From: Chamaecyparis obtusa
Taxonomy: Eukaryota > Streptophyta > Pinopsida > Cupressales > Cupressaceae
Reading direction: 5' to 3'
DNA length: 64,000 bases
NCBI GenBank assembly: GCA_027943335.1
Contig: BSBK01001162.1
Location: forward strand, 620,001 to 684,000
Position numbers and translations under genes: made by a program. Of this stretch, positions 59,063 through 64,000 are shown in pieces (the stretch's first letter is position 1; the number at the start of each line of letters is the position of its first letter). The notes beneath the pieces were generated by a model, which was not told the DNA's origin, made no database searches, and saw only the letters and a list, made by a program, of their open reading frames with translations.

Positions 59063-60431
59063 AAGAGAAAGTTATTGTAAGATCGTCACCTTCCAATAAC
59101 ATCAAAAATACAAGTGATGATCATAGGAAGTCATTACCTCCAGATGATATACACAGGGCCCATATAGCATTAAATAATTCCATTAGTATAATAAATAATT
59201 ATATCAAGTTTACCTCAAAGGTGTTTCACCTTCATTAGTGAACTCCCTCTCAATCACAAAATGACCAAGATTATCAATAGTTGACTAAACCATATCATTT
59301 ATCTTCTCCCTCTGAAGCTCAAGTTCATCAACCTCTTGACCTCCTTTTAAATTCTTAGACTCCCTCTGAATGAAAATGTCTTTATGCTTTCCTCCTTTTA
59401 GTTTCAATTATTTCCTTTCCCTAAGGTGAGCCCAATTCATCTTCAAATATTTTCTTTGCATTGCTACACTTTTAGAAGTTTTGAAACAACAATATATACC
59501 ACTCCCAATGACCAAGAATGGATTTAGCTATGCCAATCTTGAATGATGTCTTTTATCATGAACTTACTTGGCTATTATTTATTTTTGAACCGTAGTCACC
59601 AACAATTCAGATTTTTATTTAAGTGACATAGGTGTTATCTTCACATCAAGAACACCTGAACTCCACTAACTTGGCTATTATGTACCCTTCAACATTTGAA
59701 TACATAAGGTTTTCACATGTGTTATACTCCATTTATCCTTTGAAAAAACTTCAGAATCTTTCTACAAATCACAACATCCAACATGTCTGAGTGAACATTA
59801 CTTGCCTCATATTTATTTAAATCATCCATATAAAAATCTTATGACAAGTAGAGTAAGCACCATCATTTGAGATTATCAACCAAAGAAATAAGGAGTTAAT
59901 CACTATAATACCATTCCTCAATAGACTCGCATCAAACATGTCTAGAAACCACTCAAAAGTTCCCAAGAGATGTTATTTACAAGCTCTGGTTCATACAGAA
60001 GAGCGATGGCTTTTTACAGTCTTCTCCAACATAAACAAAACTCTCCTCTCTTTAGGAAATATTTTGACTTAGCTAATAATAATGATCACTGGATAGGAAT
60101 TGATAATGTTCTCCTTGATTTCAATGAGTTCGACATTGTATCAAATGCCAGCCACTCGGAATTACTTTAACGCGGGAGACTTTTGTGTTCACGTTGTGTA
60201 CATTACAGCATAAGAGTCTCATCTTCACCACCCAATGATATATTGAGGATGTTACTAGCCATTGTTTCTTTGTACTACATTTTCCAAATTCAGTATTTAT
60301 CAACGCTAAACATAAGCCTTTGTGTTACTAGTTATGAGACCTTTGTTTGCATTTCCTGTAATCTATCCACATACTGCCTTTTGCTCATCCATCAACATTT
60401 TTTTATCAATCAAATCTTCCTCCCAGGATTT
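59063..60431 (-). other. N1 internal region, non-coding
   Basis: No reading frame resembles gag or pol. Three AGAGGGAGT-like purine motifs (minus strand; about 59243, 59305 and 59360) repeat the PPT adjacent to the 3' LTR. Short frames near 59970-60170 have no domain. Confidence 0.55.
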
Positions 60432-60443
60432 GCTCTGATACCA
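60432..60443 (-). other. N1 primer binding site
   Basis: Minus-strand TGGTATCAGAGC directly abutting the 5' LTR. Initiator-Met type, as in C1 and C2. Confidence 0.85.
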
Positions 60444-60635
60444 TGTTATTTTTATGATCGATTGCAAATGTAATGGCATTGTTATATTGTCTATGTTTTC
60501 CAAATGCATCGATCTCTTTGTACTTATACAAGACAATGATAGGAAGAGACATGTCTTTTAAAGGGACATGTCTATTCATTAATCTTTATTAATTATTTAA
60601 ATATATATGTATATTAATATATAAATAATATCAAT

Positions 60636-60724
<89 letters not shown>

Positions 60725-60735
60725 GTATATATATG

Positions 60736-60804
<69 letters not shown>

Positions 60805-61180
60805 TTTCGTTAAAGTCATTGCTCCTGTTAAAGTGTCAGCAATGACTTTAACGTGGGGGCATATGTGTTAAGGAATGTAGCTTCGTTCGGATAAAATCAT
60901 TGTTATTGAATTATCAAGTATATATCGATATATATATGTAATAATAATATGTATTATAATTACTATATATATATATATATATCCATATAATTTATATAAG
61001 TGGATTATTATCATATATATATATATATATATATGATAATAATCCACTTATATAAATTATATGGATATATATATATATAGTAATTATAATACATATTATT
61101 ATTATTACATATATATATCGATATATACTTGATAATTCAATAACAATGATTTTATCCGAACGAAGCTACATTCCTTAACA
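60444..61180 (-). repeat. N1 5' LTR with inverted duplication
   Basis: Starts and ends as the other LTR, but it is 737 bp instead of 445 bp. The (TA)n tract is interrupted by TG (60634-60800). An inverted copy of the LTR end plus about 65 bp of outside DNA has been added at 60801-61034. Confidence 0.85.
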
Positions 61181-61245
61181 CGTATGCCCCCACGTTAAAG
61201 TCATTGCTGACACTTTAACAGGAGCAATGGCTTTAACAGAAACAT
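60801..61245. repeat. Near-perfect 445-bp palindrome
   Basis: Arms 60801-61022 and 61024-61245 are complementary except for about three substitutions and small indels; TA runs form the centre near 61023. The arms contain the LTR terminus TTCCTTAACA and then TGCCCCCACGTTAAAGTCATTG, which is T3 flank. So the left arm is an inverted copy of the LTR end plus flank. Confidence 0.85.
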
Positions 61246-61813
61246 AAACAACTCCACTGATTACATTTCCATGTTGAGATGCCCCCAAACAAAGACAAAT
61301 CAAGGAAAATAACACAGAAACATACAGAGAACACGGAAGGGATCTACCTACTGTGGGGTCAGTATGATCATAAGATAATATATATATGATATTATTGCAA
61401 ATGAATTGACATCATTCCCCAAAGGAAGTAGAACTACAATCACAAAGGAGGAAAGATCACATAAGATATACGAAGGAGAATTTTTTCGGACCATGACATG
61501 GAGACCAAAAAGAATTTAGTGCTACCATGTCTTGAATCCAAGTAGATTACACAAGGAAACATTTACGAACAATAGCACAGTTACAACATAACATTGAACA
61601 ATGCAAAGAAGATTAGAGATACATATAGAGGAATTTGAACAACAGTTTTGATTCCTTCATCACCTTGTACAAACTGAGTAACAAGGATCGTATAAAAGAA
61701 TCTAACAACATTTAGCAAACACATTATAAGAGAAGCACAATACAACAGGAAAACACACAACAAAGCTACCATAAAGGACAAGCCACTCAAGCATGCCATC
61801 TACTTTCCCCATC
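61181..61813 (-). other. T3 3' region, proximal part, with a small membrane-like ORF
   Basis: Follows the T3 ORF in minus-strand reading: a purine tract GAGATGGGGAAAG (61809-61797), then an ORF of 72 codons (61799-61581; MACLSGLSFMV, then Leu/Val/Phe-rich hydrophobic stretches, apparently two membrane segments), then G-rich motifs TTTGGGGGCATC (about 61281) and GTGGGGGCATACG (about 61185-61195). The small ORF may be real or a chance frame in 3' UTR. Confidence 0.4.
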
Positions 61814-64000
61814 TCATTGTATATCATTTAGGGTAGGTGGGTAACTTGCAAGAGGGACTATATCCAATATAGTAGGAATGATAGCCAGTTCCAAACAAGG
61901 ATCCTCCTGAGAATCACTATGTTCGATACTAGGTGTAAGAGTTAATTGAGATGAAAGCATATTTGGCAAATCAATGTCAATGTCAATAGTCTCATATTCA
62001 TCAGTAACATTATCAATATCATCAAGAGTATCTTCATCATCCAAATTAATCAAAATAGGATCTAAAATATGAATAGAATCATCATAATCATGCATGTGAA
62101 CATCATTATTAGTAACAACATTATGCATAGGTGTATCCGTAGAAAGTAGAGATCTTTTAGCTTTAGCATGAGCACGATGCTTTTTATGATGCTCATTAGC
62201 AGATTGGTTAAATTTTGATTTATTTGAAATAGGTTGAGAACTAGGAGGAACAATCACAGGATCCTTCACAGGTTCTTTAGGAAGATCAATAGGATTATCA
62301 ACCATAGGAGGAGCAATCACAGGATCTTTGATAGATTTAGTAGGAGGAACTTGATTAATAGAACAAGAAGCCATAGTTGAAGGAAGTATCGAAGGTGTAG
62401 GTAAAAGACCATGATTAAGATCCATAGGAGGTATGCTTAATTGAAGAATCTTACGATGCTTATAAGTTTGATATGATTGAAAAAGATTATCAGGGCGAGG
62501 AGGACATGAATTAGGTAAGGAAGGCCAAAAGAAATCCAGAGCAGCACAATCTCTAGGCCTAGAAGGTCGATATAGACTATGATTGATCATCTTCACTTCA
62601 CCATCATGAATGAACTTAAGACACTTATGGATAGGTGAAGCAAAAACATGCATGGAAGTCAACCAAGGCAACCCTAGCTTAACTTGAAATTGATCACAAG
62701 TAGGAACCACAACAAAGGTAGTGTTCACAAGTTTTCCAAAAAGTTCAACCAGTAAAGTAATAGAACCAAATGAGGGATAAATAAAACCATTACAAGTTTG
62801 AATCCACACATCCGATGTATCATAGAAGTCACATTGTAAGCTTTTCATAAAAATATTTTCTTCAATGATAACATTGACTAAGGAGGTAGGATCAACAAGA
62901 CAACCATGAGTAGGTATCTGAGCAACCCTAGCAGCAATGTAAAGGGGACCATCAGGAGCCTTACCAATCTCAAAGTCATCAAAGGTAATCAAAAGTTCTC
63001 GAGGTCATTTATCCTTAAGTTGTTGTCGAGGTTTAGGTTGAAGTTTCACTTTAGGTTTGGGTTTATCTTGAGGTTGAGATTGAACTTGAGGTGAAGGTTG
63101 AGGTGGAAATATAGGCTTGGCAACATGCTCCACTTGATTAAAGACATGACTAAGATCATCCATCTTGGAATCATATACAATTTCCATAGCAGATGGTTGA
63201 GCAATAGTATTAGTATCATGCATAGGTAAAGGATTTGTATAGATTTGAAGGTTTTGATTAGGAGGAGAGATAGATTGATTCTCACTACTATCCAGATTAT
63301 CAACAGATAAAGCTTTAGCATCAATGAGATCTTGGACCTTATGTTTTAAAGAATAACATCTCTTAGTATCATGACCATTCTGATGATGATATTGACAAAA
63401 AGCATTTTGATCAAAAGATTTAGATGCAATCGTAGTAGGTAAAAGAGGTCGAATAGGAGGTAAAGTAATCATATTAGCAGCTAACAACCTATTCATAATA
63501 GCATGTAAAGTTTTAGAAAGAGGAGTAAACATATGATTTAATCAAAGAGTAGTGGATGTAGAAGTGGCATTATGAGATGCAAAAACAACCTGATCAGCAA
63601 CTGCATTCGCTTATTTGTTTATCTTGACATAATTGTTGAATTTTTGAAACTTGTTTGGATTAGGAGTAGCATCACTCTTATCAACTAGAATAGGAGCCAT
63701 TGGAGTGTTGCTCTCAAATTGACTCACTTTTAATTGATAATTATGAAGCGCTACACAAAGTTGTTGAAAAGAGGTAAATTCAGTGAGCAAAATCTTATCT
63801 CTAATATCCTTTTGAAAATTTGAAATAAACATACATTGAATATCAATATTAGGAATAGGATAGGAAATCTGAGCATGCAAATGCTTAAATCTACCAATAA
63901 ATTTAGTCAATTTTTCTTTAGTACTTTGTTTACAATGCATTAAATCAGTCAAAGACACTTGCAGGCCAATATTGTTTTGAAATTATTGAATAAAGGCATT
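61814..64000 (-). pseudogene. T3 gag-protease ORF without pol, continues past the window edge
   Basis: One minus-strand frame from the right edge to TAA 61814, with about four stops (near 63980, 63608, 63536, 63002) and no frameshift. The gag part has LHAQISYPIPNIDIQCMFISN and a zinc-knuckle-like CQYHHQNGHDTKRC (about 63350-63400). The protease part has PTHGCLVDPTSLVNVIIEE, with the Asp of the D-T/S-G loop present but the next residues altered (DPTS), and VKLGLPWL (about 62680), the LGxPW core. The last third (61814-62380) is acidic, Pro- and His-rich linker. No RT, RNase H or integrase follows in 61181-61813 or 56332-58046. Similar gag-only elements are described as TR-GAG or LARD types. Confidence 0.8.

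Noticed and set aside
60631..60871. ORFs made of Tyr-Ile repeats on both strands
   Set aside because: They are translations of the (TA)n tract in the N1 LTR.

Overview
The window is plant nuclear DNA made almost entirely of nested LTR retrotransposons. I see no host gene, rRNA, tRNA or bacterial-type system. The sequence is AT-rich, the Copia, Ty3 and Tat-type Ty3 polyproteins have plant-type domain architectures, and old elements are stacked inside one another. That fits a large, repeat-bloated plant genome. A gymnosperm would fit well, but I cannot prove it from this sequence.

Labels used below. T1 is a Tat-type Ty3/gypsy element on the minus strand, the oldest layer. C1 is a complete Copia on the plus strand at 15936-22832, inserted in T1 with TSD TGAGG. 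T2 is a 20.8-kb Tat-type Ty3/gypsy on the plus strand at 23033-43792, inserted in the T1 protease. C2 is a complete Copia on the minus strand at 30842-37990, inserted in the T2 reverse transcriptase with TSD GACAG. G1/G2 is a chromodomain-type Ty3/gypsy tandem on the minus strand, LTR-G1-LTR-G2(truncated), at 45008-55790. T3 is a gag-protease-only, Tat-like element on the minus strand from about 56332 to beyond 64000. N1 is a small non-autonomous LTR element on the minus strand at 58047-61180, inserted in the T3 3' region.

Layout. 1-1029 is a truncated Copia-type LTR. 1030-7039 holds an unrecognised ORF, a minisatellite, AT-rich DNA and the probable 3' LTR of T1. 7058-15935 is the 3' half of T1: a large extra ORF, a repeat-rich spacer, integrase, a degenerate RNase H, reverse transcriptase, and a second RNase H lying upstream of the reverse transcriptase. 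C1 follows, then a T1 protease fragment, then T2 with C2 inside it, then T1 protease and gag, the G1/G2 tandem, and T3 with N1 inside.

How it fits together. Every coding region is broken, yet in C1, C2, the T1 extra ORF and T3 the reading frame is essentially intact and interrupted only by stop codons. As read by eye, almost all of these look like C-to-T changes of Gln or Arg codons. That is what old, silenced, methylated copies should look like. The most surprising observation is chronological: the LTRs of C2, the inner insertion, differ by roughly 8%, whereas the LTRs of T2, its host, differ by only about 2%. Other notable points are the extra ORF and swapped RNase H order of T1, a 21-bp periodic array in the T2 leader, palindromic ACCGAG/CTCGGT arrays in the C1 LTRs, a ~445-bp near-perfect palindrome at the end of N1, and repeated polypurine tracts in most elements. 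All percentages and counts were made by eye.
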